Shown: in pieces, positions 22,058-33,523 of the stretch | How positions within the stretch are numbered: the stretch's first letter is position 1 | Layout of the letters: each line of letters starts with the position of its first letter | Assembly (NCBI GenBank): GCA_932521025.1 | Contig: OW051472.1 | Location: 7,316,001 to 7,380,000, forward strand | DNA: 64,000 nucleotides | Reading direction: 5' to 3' | From: Oscheius onirici | Taxonomy: Eukaryota > Nematoda > Chromadorea > Rhabditida > Rhabditidae | Made by a program: the position numbers and the translations under genes | The notes under the pieces: model-generated | Database searches by the model: none | Told to the model about the DNA's origin: nothing | Seen by the model: only the letters and a program-made list of their open reading frames with translations

Positions 22058-22135
22058 TGGCCACGAAATTCTGGTGTATTGTTAAGAGTCGCCGTCTTCA
22101 CCCAGACGACTCGGGTTCGATTCCTCTCCTCGCCA
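22058..22135 (+). pseudogene. tRNA-like pseudogene
   Basis: GGGTTCGATTCC gives a good B box and TGGTGTATTG-TTAAGAG resembles a D arm, and the 3' end CGCCA could pair with 5' TGGC. The anticodon arm CGTCT/AGACG closes only a six-base loop and the T stem has mismatches. It looks like a decayed tRNA (Glu or Asp type) rather than a working gene. Confidence 0.35.
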
Positions 22136-22317
22136 AATATTTTTGCTAAATTATTTTGAGTAGGAAATAGAGTCAGGGTAGCCGCTAGGTGATTAGGAGG
22201 GACCGGTTGATTTGTATAAGATCAGAGAAGAATCGTATGGCCTGAAAATAGGAAAATTCGTATCGGTTCTTTAGAAGGGAAAGAATGAAAAGGTCCGATT
22301 GTTTAGGTAAGGAAGGA

Positions 22318-22446
22318 GAGATCGGTTGACTGGGAAACGGATCAAGAGATCGGTTGACTGGGGAAGGGAGCAAAAGAGATCAGTTGACTGGGAAGGGAGC
22401 AAAAGAGATCGGTTGAGGGAAGGGAGCAGAAGGGCTCAGAAGAGAT
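22318..22446. repeat. Short tandem repeat, unit about 29 bp, four copies
   Basis: Units begin at about 22318, 22346, 22376 and 22405, each with GAGATCGGTTGACTGGG then AAGGGAGCAAAA. The last copy lacks ACTG. A looser relative (GACCGGTTGATTTG) lies at about 22201. It is located downstream of the NAPE-PLD 3' end. Confidence 0.85.
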
Positions 22447-22561
22447 CATTTGGCTATGGAATTATTGACTAGGGAGGAGATCAGAAGTAAAGAAGAAAAC
22501 ACAAATCAAAAAAGCCGCCGACAGGTTAAAAACTTTATATACTTTTTAAATAATGAGATTT

Positions 22562-23991
22562 TTACATTGATGGCGAAGTTTCAAGCGTCGACGACGTCTT
22601 TGTGTCCTCTTGTCTCTCTTCCCAAATGACTCCGGGCCAGATTGTTGTGAAAGACGACGGATCGGGCTTTTGGCTCATCACCTCATCCAGGATCTGCTTC
22701 GGCTCGAGGTAGAACTGAAAATTGTAATTGTTCGGTGGAAATTGTGAGCAGTAACCTCATACGATCCCATATGATAAGTTCCCCAATGGATTCCGAGCGA
22801 CCGTTTGGACCTGACGAGTTCGTGGATTTGGACGGCCTCGTGCGGGTCGATGTGTTGATTTTTCATGAACCATCTAAAACACTGAGTGATAATAAGGAGA
22901 GAAAACTGACCTTGGTGCGTAAGCTCCAATAGGAATAGCTGCCAGATCAAACGGGCCGAATTTCTCGCCAATTTTACGGAATTCGTCATCGCAAAAGCCT
23001 GTGTCACCAGTATAGAAGAATTTCTTCGTCGGTCCCATGACAGACCAGCCAGACCAGAGTCTCTGAATGTCTTTTTCATGAAATAAATGATTAGAACAAA
23101 CATGATTTCGATCAAAGGCTCCTCGTTGGCCCCAATGTTGGGCAGGAAGACACCAGACTGTGAATTGCCGGCCATCAACGTCGATTGTCTCGTGCTCTCC
23201 CCAATTCAACTCGGAAATCTTGGTTTTGATGCCGGCCTTCTCCATCCAGACTTTCATTTTGAGCGGAACGAACCAGTGCATTGATGGATTCTGTCTAAAA
23301 ACAAACGCTTTGTAAAAAAATATGTGACAACTTACTGAGATATGATCCTGACAGAAGCCTCGTCCAGATGGTCATAGTGATCGTGAGAAATTACAGCGAA
23401 GTCTATCTGAATTTATGTTTCATAAGATATAGACCAACGGAAACTTCTAACCTTCGGGAGATTCTCAATCTTCATCGGTGGTGGTCGGTAGCGAGCTGGA
23501 CCTGTGAAGCCCATCGGCGAAGCTCTGGCGGCCCAGATCGGATCAGTCAAGAAACTTAAAACAATTGTAAGGACAAAAAGTCAAAGAAAACCCACTTAGC
23601 ACCTTCCATATGGACGAGAACTGTAGCATGACCGAGCCAGGCGGCATAAAACGACGATTTCGCCTCGAATTTGGACAATTGATGGACGGGAATCGTTATA
23701 TCTAGAGCCTAGAACATCTTGTACATAAAAATAAATATCTAACCTTTTGACCCGGTACATTTTCATAGTTCTTCTCCGTCAATTTCCATTTCAAGATCTC
23801 AGAAAAGTTTGGAACTCCTGTGAAGTTCGTGAAGGAACGAGGATTTTCGAACCAGAGGGAACAGAATCGAGAATTTAGCTGCTTCGGAAGGGCGAAGCCG
23901 TCTGGGCCGAATTCTGGAGCAAGATCTTCCTGAAAGACTTATTTTTTTGGGAATATGGTAAAGAACATACCGTTTCGGGTCTTTTTGTCAT
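22562..23991 (-). CDS. N-acyl-phosphatidylethanolamine phospholipase D (NAPE-PLD)
   Basis: Metallo-beta-lactamase-fold enzyme that releases N-acylethanolamines (endocannabinoid-type lipids) from membrane NAPEs. Start ATG is at 23991 ([20 protein letters not shown]), after an acceptor that ends near 24030. The product is about 370 residues. Family features are [43 protein letters not shown], the zinc motif [61 protein letters not shown] and [13 protein letters not shown]. Human NAPE-PLD has the same order, and all metal-ligand motifs are present. Several 40-60 nt introns; stop at 22562. C. elegans has two such genes (nape-1, nape-2); I cannot decide which is the orthologue. Confidence 0.93.
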
Positions 23992-24656
23992 TTTTAGAAT
24001 CGGAATGATAAGTTCAGGATCTGAAAGCTCAATTTGTCAGCAGAGGCAATCATTTTGTGCTTTGTGCACATATTTAGACGCGATTATGCTAGAGAGACTA
24101 GACAACAAATACAGAGATCAGTAATACATCAATAACTGATTCGATAGGTTCGAGAAGTAGTTTTGGAAAAAAATGAAGCGAGAATATGATAAAGAAGATC
24201 AAGCATAATGCAATTAGGAGAAATGCACTAAAAACACGCCAGCAAAACGGGCGCGCACGCTTTGCATTTCAAATCTCAACAGCAATTTTCATTTTTTTTT
24301 CTTCTCGATCAATATTCAGCGTTTTCTTCATGTTTTCTCCTTTTCTTTTTTGTATAAATATTAGACCAAAACAATGAAAGTAAAGTGCAAAACAAAGCAC
24401 TCAAAAATGTACTAAAACAGTCGCAACTTCAGCTCCGATAACCAATCATCGTCTACTACTCTTTCTTCGAAGGTATTCTTTTCCATAAAACAGTTTTTAG
24501 TCCATTTAATTTACAACTTTGCCCATCGACGTAACTTTACGTATTTCCCCAATTTGAGGAAACCACAGCGCTTTTTACAGCTCTCTCATTATTTCTTTCA
24601 ATATCTTTTGTTTCCCTATACTGTTTTTAGTTACTCGATTTTCAGAGCTTGTTCAG
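23992..24656. promoter_or_regulatory. Divergent intergenic region NAPE-PLD / WDR74
   Basis: 665 bp, AT-rich with T-tracts, separating two divergently transcribed genes, so it should contain both promoters. No specific element can be named. Confidence 0.4.
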
Positions 24657-26263
24657 ATGGACTGCTACGTGGGAGCAGCCACTGGAGCGCTTAAAAGTTA
24701 GTTTAATTGTACAACTGATTCAAAAATACAACTTTCAGGCGTTTTGCTGAAAGACAACTCCTTCTTCAATGTGAATCGAGTAAAGGATCTCGACCCGAAA
24801 AAGGATGAAATTACGGCCATGATCTGGGCCGACGAGGACCAGACGGAACTCTTGACGGCGCAGCTGAATCGACAACTGAAAATTCTCGATTGCGCCGAGT
24901 CGACGCAGTCCACGATGTTCACAATAGAGGGGGGAGACGGCACGGTTAAGGGAATTCACCTCGCTCCAAAGTGAGTTTTATTTCGCCTCTTTTTAAAATC
25001 ATTTTTTTTCAGTGAACGGATAGTGACGTGCGTCGAATCAGGAGCAGTGAAAATTTGGTCCAAGAAGGGCAAAGAACAAGGTGACTGGAATGTAGGAGAA
25101 GGCATCACGTCCATGCAAGGTTAGCCAATTTCTGCTTATTTATAAGCTAGTTCTTCCAGGCTGCAACAAAAAGAGCCTCATAGCGACTGGCGGCCGTAAA
25201 AATCTCGTCAAGACGTGGGATCTCGAGACGGGAAAACAAGTCTGGAGTGCCAAAAATGTGGGTTCTGTTCATTTTCCCTCACGTTTTATCTTTAGGTTCC
25301 TCTAGACATGCTGCAGCTAGAAGTGCCCATCATGATTACTGATCTGCGCTTCGTCGATGACGGAAATCAGATTATCGAAGCCACAAAGTTGCACGAAATG
25401 CGACTCTACGATCCGAGAGCACAACGACGTCCAGTCAAGAAGATTCCGTTTATGGAATCGCCAATTACGTCCGTCTCTACCTGCTACAGACCGAACCATA
25501 TTGTGGCAGCAAATGCAATAGGAGAAATTGGACTCTTCGACATTCGCAGCAAAGGTTAGCTAATTTGTTTTTTTTCTCTTAAAAATATCTTTTCAGTTCA
25601 CCCACTCTACAAGTACAAGGGTCAGACGGGCTCCATTCGTTCCCTCGACGGTCATCCCACGGCTCCTTACGTCGCAAGCTGTGGAATTGACCGATTTGTG
25701 CGCGTTCACGACATGGAGACGAGAAAACTCATACATAAGATCTACTGCAAGACGAGAATGAACAAAATTCTGATAAGGAAAGATTTGTCGATTTTGAAGA
25801 AGATGAAGAAGGAGGAAGAGGACTGGGAACAACTGGAGGTTTGCCATTTGTTACTGTCTTTTTTAGAAATATCTGTTTAGGATCTGGACAACAGTGACGA
25901 TGAGAGCGAGGACGAGAATGCTAGCAGTACTACCGACGACGAGGTCTGGGAGGAGCTGGACAACGGGAAGAAGACCAGCAGAAAACGGAAGGATTCAGAA
26001 GAGGAAACAGTTCCAGAACCCGCCAAAAAGCTCAAAAAGGCTCCTCCGAGGAAAAGAAAGGATTCCGAGTCCATGGATGAGGTAAAATACTTTTCTTTTT
26101 TATATTTTTTTTCGCCGTTTAGATCTCCGAAGAGCCGATGAAAAGGTCGAAAAAGGAGAAGAAGCAGCCGGAAATCAAAGAAGAGCCCCTGTCCGAAGAG
26201 GACGATGAGGACGAGCCCGTTCCGGCCAAAAGGCGAAAAATCCAGAAGAAAAAGAAGGCTTAA
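24657..26263 (+). CDS. WD-repeat protein WDR74 / Nsa1, 60S ribosome biogenesis
   Basis: Nucleolar WD40 protein that works with the Rix7/NVL ATPase on early pre-60S particles. The start ATG 24657 encodes MDCYVGAATGALK, the family-typical opening (G-x-x-T-G). About 420 residues: a seven-bladed propeller to about residue 290 with ITAMIWADEDQTELLTAQ, VTCVESGAVKIWSKKG, IATGGRKNLVKTWDLETGK, HEMRLYDPRAQRRPVKKI, AANAIGEIGLFDIRSK and VASCGIDRFVRVHDMETRK. The C-terminal tail is acidic and Lys-rich (DDEDEPVPAKRRKIQ), a nucleolar-type signal. Stop at 26261-26263, only 56 bp from the stop of the opposing SLC35F gene. The assignment is firm from the R-R-P-V-K-K-I and S-I-R-S-L-D-G-H-P motifs. Confidence 0.9.
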
Positions 26264-26319
26264 AACAGTTTGTTGACATTTTGTTGTTGTCTGTTTCTTG
26301 TTATTCTTAAAAAAATTTA

Positions 26320-27879
26320 TTACATTTCACTCGTCGAGTCATTTTTAGGCAGCGTGGACTCGACAGATACCCGCTTCATTACAGCATCGTAGGGGAAAAT
26401 TATCAGAAGGAAACTGGAGCAGATCAGAGCTGTTCCGCCGGCAAAAGTCCAAGAGGGCGAGACGGAACGGAAGACGATGTCAATCACTGGAAATATCTTG
26501 GATTCTTGACAGAAAATGAACATACATGCATTGAGAGGGATACCGATCAGCATCCCGACGGAAATTACCAGCGGATGGAGTTTGGCAATGCCGAAATTGA
26601 TGGAGAAGTTAAAAACTAAAAAGTTTGACTGTTTTTTTTTCGAAGCTGACACTGACGCAATGACAGTAATCCTGCCACAAGAAGTGGGATCCACGGAATT
26701 CCGTCCCAGGAAACCAATTCTAGACCGGTCAGAGGAAGAATTAGAGCTGGTGGTAGGTTCAGAACTAGATTGAGCAGACCGAGACATGTCATGAAGAGAG
26801 AAACTTGTGCGAAATCTGCCGTCCCGACTACTTTTTTGAAGAAGACCTGAATCGTAGCTGTTGTTTGATGGAAAAACTAGGAACTTTGTAAAAGGCAGCG
26901 GAAGTGGCTGACAAGACAGCCAGCAGAATCCCGAGCCATTCGGCACTTCCAGGCCCGTTTACTCCCATCGAGATGGTAGCCACGCCGGCAACGGCGAAGA
27001 AAACTGAGAGCAGTTTGAACGGAATGAACTTGTCGTTGAGAATCCAGATGGAGAGTACGTAGACTTCGGCAGCGTTACAGGCAGAAATGGAGGTGGCGAT
27101 GCTGGCCGAGACGTGCACCAGAGCCTTGGCGTAGGTATAGTTTGCTCCGATCCAGAAGAGCAGGAAGGGAGTAACTTTGAACAGGACACTGAGCAGACAG
27201 AATCCGCGTTCTCCAAAGACCAGAGTGGCCCGTCTGAAAGAGTCTTAAGAGAGAACTGATCTTTTAACGGACGTTTTTCCATCCCAAGGGGTACAACAAT
27301 TGATGAAGTTTATCAAATGAGAAAGACAGTACAGACTCACTTGTGAGCATCAGAAGTCTTCTCTCCTCTAATCTTCGAGGCGATCAAAAAAATCGGATAG
27401 CACAGAATCATGAATGCGGTGTTGAAATACATCAGGACGTAGGGAGCATTGAATTTGTCCTTGTTGATATGCAGAGCAATTTGAGCAAACTGGGTGTGTA
27501 GGGCCCATGTTATGGCAACGGAGAAGATGACCACGACATTGACGAGAACCTGAAGCATCTATTCTGTCCTCGATTTGGTATGCATGGGGTCGTAACATCA
27601 TTGTCATCTGTTTGTGGGGTGTTAGTCAAATTTTTTGGGGGAAGCGTGAACAATGATGTGGCCCATTTATTCTGATTGAAGACAGTCTCTGTCATGTATA
27701 GGTAGTCTTCACTATGAAAACAGTTGGTAAACCATGTTACAGAATTTCAGAGCTTACTGGTTCAGAGATAGACTTTTCAGTCTGTTACTTCTACAGGACA
27801 ATTGTTACAGAGTAAAATCAAAAGTGCAAAACCACGAAATACTAACCGTTCGTCGCCGCCGATCACTATCGCTGTCCAT
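26320..27879 (-). CDS. SLC35F3/F4-type solute carrier (drug/metabolite transporter superfamily)
   Basis: Ten-helix membrane transporter of the EamA/DMT fold. First exon MDSDSDRRRRT (start 27879) joins to VLVNVVVIFSVAITWALHTQ, FMILCYPIFLIASK, LLFWIGANYTYAKALVHVSA, SIATSISACNAAEVYVLSIW, KLLSVFFAVAGVATISMG, WLGILLAVLSATSAAFYKVV, FFKKVVGTADFAQVSLFMT and LFNFSINFGIAKLHPLVISV. The segments Y-T-Y-A-K-A-L, S-A-x-Y-K-V-x-F-K and N-F-G-I-A resemble SLC35F3/F4 of vertebrates (F3 has been linked to thiamine). Stop at 26320-26322. About 330 residues. The substrate cannot be read from sequence. Confidence 0.78.
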
Positions 27880-28330
27880 GACGGTTATGTGAGTGAGGGC
27901 AAAAAACACGCCCTCAGTTTAGGTGGGAGTCAGTGACCAGGAATAGCAGACGGTGCAGATCGATTTTTGTCAGATACCGCAAATCCGGCGGCTGCATACA
28001 AGCTGCCAGCTGGAGACAGCCTCCAGGTGTGGCTATTGTCCTGCAGGCGGGTTATTCAAAACGAGGTTATTTCTGGCGCCACTTTTGCTTATTCAAAAAA
28101 CCTTTTTGTCGTTTGAAAGTCTTTGACATGTCGAGACGCGCTGTAATATTTTCTCGTCAGCACCTGCGTTTGTACGAAGGTTTTTCCGTAAACAGTCAAT
28201 CACATATGTATTTGTTTTATCTCCGCAGTTTCCGACTTATATTCTAGTGAAAAACAATAACACAACCGTTATTGTCCCTGTTTACTTCCACGCATGGAAT
28301 GCCACCAGCCGCTCTCGCCGCAATCCGTGT
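27880..28330. other. Spacer between SLC35F gene and tRNA-Leu
   Basis: 450 bp containing the SLC35F promoter. No further gene seen. Confidence 0.4.
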
Positions 28331-28414
28331 GCTCGAGTGGCCGAGTGGTCTAAGGCGGTGGACTTAAGTTCCACTACCCGCGAGGGTGCATGGGTTCGAA
28401 CCCCATCTCGAGCA
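28331..28414 (+). tRNA. tRNA-Leu (anticodon UAA)
   Basis: Complete cloverleaf without intron. The acceptor stem GCTCGAG pairs with CTCGAGC (28407-28413), discriminator A. The D arm has GGCCGAGTGGTCTAAGGC. The anticodon stem GTGGA/TCCAC closes the loop CTTAAGT, so the anticodon is TAA. There is a long variable arm of the Leu/Ser type. The T arm is ATGGG-TTCGAAC-CCCAT with the B box GGTTCGAACCC. A TTTTTT run just downstream (from 28420) suits RNA polymerase III termination. Confidence 0.97.
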
Positions 28415-29315
28415 ATACTTTTTTGCCACTTGTTGACATCATTTACGGTCCGGATCGGATCAAATACAGCCTGCGCTCCGCTCGGGGTGTCTTTGGCTTT
28501 TCCTTCCATTAGTGCGAAACGCATTTAGCTAAAAATCGCGAGTAGCGGTAGTCAACAGCATTTTCAGGTTTCGGGACCAACTTTATCGGATTCAGCGTAA
28601 AAAATTACCCATAGAATCATATTTTCACGAAATTTTTTGAAAGAACAAAAAAGTTAGCCGGAATGTTCTGTCTTCAAAAAAAGAACAAAGGGTCATTGGT
28701 CTCTTTGCAAGTGAGACCATAACTTTGCTGCCCGTTTTGGCATGTTCTGTGACTATTTAGACCAGATAAATGGCTTTCCAATTCCTTTTTAAAAAGTGAA
28801 AAAAGTTACAAGAAGATCGAGATAGGTATGATGCGTTGAAGTTGGGTCAAAATCGGAGTTGGCGAAACACATTTCTCAAGAATGGCTAAACGCTTTGGTC
28901 TGAAACTCTGAGCGGTAGTTGGCACCACCAATGGTCATCCGGCGTCAATGGAACTGGCTTGGTTCGTTTACACAGACAAGCTGGGATATAGGGTAGAGAG
29001 CACCTTGGTTCAGAACTCTGCCAAAACTTGTAGCTACCGCCGGCGAGGACGTCTGGACGTCTACCCGCAGATCCCAGCCCAACTCTAAATGTCGTTTTGT
29101 GATACATGAAGGTAATATCAAACCTAAGAATACTTCTGGAGGGCGGTAGTATTGCGTTAAAGCGAGGGTATCTCTATCCCCCGTTTGAATTTTCGCGCGC
29201 AAAATTTCGCCTGCAAAGAACTCTGAAGCGCAGTAGATAAGATATGAAAGAAAGAAGCGCAGTGGATATATATGTTGCAGTTGAAATTAACCGGCCGTTG
29301 GAATTGACCAGAACT

Positions 29316-29343
29316 AGTTGAAATTGACCGGTCAATTTCAACT
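29316..29343. repeat. 28-bp perfect palindrome within GTTGAAATTGACC repeats
   Basis: Each half is AGTTGAAATTGACC and its reverse complement, with no spacer. Direct copies of the half-site occur upstream near 29275 (GTTGAAATTAACCGG) and downstream near 29364 (GTTGAAATTGACCGG). Confidence 0.9.
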
Positions 29344-29389
29344 GCTTTTAAAAATCGGGATGCAGTTGAAATTGACCGGAAATAAAAAA

Positions 29390-29590
29390 TTGCTAATTTT
29401 CGTAAAAATTCACGGGCTTTTCCGTTTTTTTGTGTTTTATCAACAATTTCGACAACTAGGAAGTAAAAAATTGCTACTTTTCGCTAAGTGCAACAAAATA
29501 TCGCTATTTTCCTGGAAAATAACTGTTTTTTTCTACTTTTTTTTTGTGTTTTATCGAAGCTTTCGACAACCAGGCAGGAAAAGCAAACAT
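29390..29590. repeat. Degenerate tandem duplication (about 110-bp units)
   Basis: Two adjacent segments share AAAAAATTGCTA, TTTTTTTGTGTTTTATC and TTTCGACAAC at roughly equal spacing, with many substitutions between them. Non-coding, AT-rich. Confidence 0.55.
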
Positions 29591-30494
29591 TTTCCTCGGA
29601 AAATAAATTTTTTTATGCATTTCTTGACCAAAAAAACAGGGACAGAGACGGACAGAGATCTGTCTCTGTTCTTTCAGATCTTACAGTATTTAAGCTACTC
29701 TTATCTATTAATTGATCAGGAGAGGGATCAAACAGAAAACTGTTAACTGCTATGTTTTGAAAAGGACAAACCTAAGTCACTTAGCCCCGGAGGCGCGTAG
29801 CGTGCGCAAATTAGTTTTTTTTTGGTCAATAAATAATACGACCGTTGATGGCGAAGCTGATGTCGTCCCAGTTGACTTCACGGAAGACGGACTTCACGGA
29901 AGTTTATCTTTCGACATCCTCATATGAAACGGGGATTCCTCATATGAAACCGGGACGCGTTTTTGAATTTTGCGATGTTCTGCAAACTTGTAGTTTTTCG
30001 TCTGTTCTACAACTTTGCAGAACATTGTTTTGGCTAAAAATCCCACCTTCGGTGTGAAAACCGTCAGTCAAGCTGCGAGGTAAGTTGTAATGAAAATGAG
30101 ACAAGTGAAACAAGTTTTGGATAAAACTCAGTTTTTTCGAAGTGGAATAATAAACAAAAGAGAATGATAGCTTATCGAAGCATGTAAAACACTTGGCTTT
30201 GATTTGCTGCGCCGCGCAGGATTCGGCTCTGTATTCTGGCGGCAATTTAAAAAAATTGTACTTTTCAGTTTTACGCTCTCAACGTAAGGTTTTTTTTTTG
30301 CTTTTTCGGGGAATTTTTTCTTCTTTTTCTTTGTCTTTTTCTTCTTTTTTAGCTTTCTAAATATCTCACTCGATTTTGCATCAAATTCTACCTCCAGTTT
30401 CGTACTTTTTCATCTTACGAAGGCTGGAAAGAACAAATTGAAGACTGAAAATTGGTTTTGGGGCAGTTCTCTTCTTATTTCATACGGTTTTCAG

Positions 30495-30835
30495 CTCTAA
30501 AATCCATTTTTTTGCCAAAACCTTCTACGGGCCGGGTAAGACACTTGTCGCCTAGAAACTGTCTTGTTTCAGACGGAGTGCACGCTCTAGATCTCATCCA
30601 GTTAAATGGAAGCGTCAAGCTGGCCAGACTTGTAGCCGAGGACCTGCTTGTCTGCTTCAACGCTGACATGCCCAAGATGGAGAGAAACGAGGAGATAAAT
30701 GGTTGCAGAATTCACCCAGCACTGGTGAACAGCTACTTGGCGACACACAAGCAATGGAAGAAGACTGCAGCCAAGGTTTCCCGGATGTTCACCCGTCTTT
30801 CCGAGATGCACCGACGCTTTGCCCCCCTTTTATGA
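30495..30835 (+). CDS. Unidentified conserved-looking two-exon gene fragment
   Basis: An acceptor-like ACGGTTTTCAG ends at 30494. The exon 30495-30535 (KIHFFAKTFYGP) joins through a 37-nt GT-AG intron to 30573-30835 (DGVHALDLIQLNGSVKLA, RLVAEDLLVCFNADMPKM, ATHKQWKKTAAKVSRMFTRL) and a TGA at 30833-30835. Codon choice and the in-frame splice look genuine, and the helical, heptad-like C-terminus suggests a small coiled-coil subunit. No ATG precedes the first exon in frame, so a 5' exon is missing from my model. I considered BLOC-1/BORC-type subunits but cannot support any name. Confidence 0.45.
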
Positions 30836-33523
30836 GTGGGTAAAGTTGGTGTTCTTTATGATAGGCTTCGTTTCTTCCTTTATTTTCCTTGTAGCAATGT
30901 TCTCTTCCGTCTTCTATGTTATTGGCGAAATATTTCCCCATCTAAAGCCTAGTACCGCTAATTAAAAAGGTCAAAGCTTTCAGCATCACTCTAGGCTCTC
31001 TAAGTCAACCGCCAAAGCCTAGTACCGAAAGCAAATTCAGCGGAGAAGAAGTACGGGAAAAATCAACTAACCGCGTGTCCGATACAGGATCTTCCGTCTA
31101 GTGTGGAAAAAAATCAGCCAAAAGAACAGAAAAGTAAGAAATAAATAAAAATAAAGAGAGAACATTGTTGAAATCGATGAAAAATTCATATTGCCACCAA
31201 ATTTTATGAGTGCGAAATGAAGATCATTTGAAATTTTGGCTTGAAAATTTCGTAAACCTTGGCGCAACAAGTTCTCAGCAACCAGGCTGTGTTTTTGATC
31301 GTGCTCGGTCTTATTTTGACGGCCGCATCGTGTTCTACAATAATGAATGTTTTCTACAGAGATCACAGAATAAAATGGCTGGGAAAAACGATAATTTTTG
31401 TTTTTCACTGCGATTACATGAGCAAAGTTTAAGTGCCATTATCCATTATTATAGTTTCGCCTACGCTCTTTCCAATGGAACCATCTACAAGAAAAATGAG
31501 CGAGTAGTTTTCTCAGGAACGTTGCGCCAAGTTTCCACTGAAAATGGCTTGAACGGGTCCCGTCACGAAGTCGATTTGTCCAACGTTTCAAACGCGTGGC
31601 GAGCTGTGGGCAATTCACCGTTGAGAAAATCAAGAAATTCGTTTGAATTGTTGCAGTTTACCCTGAAAATCAGGGGTTTGTGGTTCTCGAATCGAAATAT
31701 TTACGGGTTACTGTTGCGTTCTTTTTTTTGAACAGACTTTATAGCTTGATCACGTTTCTAAACCAAGCCAATCAAATTTTTATTTTTTTTGTTAATGTAC
31801 GGTGGGGGTTGGAATCTCTAGTTCTAACGTGTACGACCGCACAGTTTGCCAAACCGGAGGGGGACTTGAAAACAATGAAAAAGGAATCATATTGAAAAAC
31901 AGATCTTAGCGTTTCCATAAGAAAGGATTCATGAAGAAACTAACCTGCTCCTTCGAGCTGCTCGCTTCATGAGTTGCAGTCTGGGTTATTGCTATAAGAA
32001 GGATTGATCCGAATGAGACTCACTCCCCTTATATATGTAGTTCGGTTCTTTATGGACATGTAGACAGGAGCTATCTGCTCCGATAAGGTCGAGGAGCCAG
32101 CCATTTTTTCCCCGGAGCTGTTGTACGACCCAGATAAGAGGGCAGAGACTACCGTTCGGAAAGACTAGCAGAAAACAAAGAAAACGAACTAATTTGAAGA
32201 CAGCCAGCTTGTGTTTATTGCTGGTCTCGGAGACCTCGGAGATAAAGCGAGGAATAGATCAGAGGGAGAGGGAAAAGAGCCTTCTACAGATGTTCTGTGT
32301 CAGTTTCCTTTGTCCGGTTCTAGTCCAACTGTATAACATGTGGCCGTTGCTCCGCGTACAGAGGTCAGCGCGATCGTATTCTCTTGGGCGTCGCGCACAA
32401 ACTGCTGACATGGAACACATACGATACAGCTCTTTTTTTGCAGCCCTCTTTGCATCATTCCTCTTCCTTTTCTCCTTCCATTTCCACTTTTTCTTGGTTT
32501 CTCTTTCAAATTATCTATTTCAGGAATCGTAAATGTCTTCTACGTTAAATTAGATTGTTATTAGACAAGAACAATATCTCAACAAATCCCGACAACTACT
32601 TATTCGAGGTCCGTTTTTACTATGATGGCACAAAAGCAACGGTGATCTAAGCACCATTAATATCAAGACTTGGTCGGTCTCTGCTTACCCACAATTGGAG
32701 GCAACAGTAGGTTATCTTTCTTGATTATACTGACCGATTCTTCAGAACTACACTATCGCATATAGTTCGGGAAGGAAGGTGTAGAGATGGCACAATTTTC
32801 CAGAGAAGTCACTCATTTTTTGCGGCTTGCTAGGCACATCCGTTTCGTTTTCTTATTTCTCTCACACGAGAAACCTCACGGAACACGGATGATGAGATCT
32901 TTTCGGTAAGTCTCAGAGACTATGTCCATTATACTGGAATGTTCAGAATTGGAAGAGCTTCAAACGCATTTGGGGAATGTGCAGACCACCAATTTCGGCG
33001 CGCTTTCAAAAAGTTATGAGAAAACTATGAAGATTGTTCACTAGAAGGTTGTGAAGAATGCTCACGGGAAGATTACAAAGAGTGCCGATAAGAAAACATG
33101 ATACCTGAAGTACCCTAAGTCTCATAAATCATCAACCCCAGCTCGAGTAAAATTTGTAACAATTAATTGTCATAATTTACGGTCCGAATAAAGATTGAAA
33201 TCTGTAAGCGATGTCTTTTTGAGGTCAACTTTGAAATTCAACTAGCTTTCGCCGCGCTGGCGCCTGCTGCGCTCAAACATACGAAGCAAAAGCCAGAATT
33301 CCCATCTAACTTGACCTTTGACGAAACCTACCTTCGCTCAACTAACTCTTTACCACTCCAACTTCGAAAGTGACTCTAATCCTGACAATTTCTGACTTTT
33401 CGCGACCATTTAGGTTCCGGACAGAAACATCCAAACAGAGTCCACCACAGACATAATTGCGCTTTAGTAGTAGAGAGATAACTTTACTCCGATATGTACA
33501 ACACGATCAATATCAATAACTGT
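30836..33523. other. Gene-poor region 30.8-33.5 kb
   Basis: About 2.7 kb. A 14-bp direct repeat AAAGCCTAGTACCG occurs near 30944 and 31011. A 173-codon frame at 31210-31731 without an ATG at its head has no coding signature I trust. Otherwise nothing is supported. Confidence 0.4.

Larger units (their letters stand above)
28415..30494. other. Repeat-rich gene-poor region
   Basis: About 2 kb with no supported gene. It holds three copies of a GTTGAAATTGACCGG motif with a 28-bp perfect palindrome (29316-29343), a degenerate direct duplication at about 29390-29585 (TTTTGTGTTTTATC, then TTTCGACAAC), a CAGAGA/TCTCTG inverted repeat near 29642-29670 and a doubled CATATGAAAC at 29921-29950. This looks like remnants of non-coding repeats. 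Confidence 0.5.

Noticed and set aside
28886-29202. Minus-strand frame with YYRPPEVFLGL, resembling the kinase APE segment
   Set aside because: The rest of the frame has no kinase motifs, no splice-supported neighbours and lies in repeat-like sequence; chance match.
31210-31731. 173-codon plus-strand frame
   Set aside because: No ATG at the head, no recognisable domain, A/T-biased codons; treated as non-coding.
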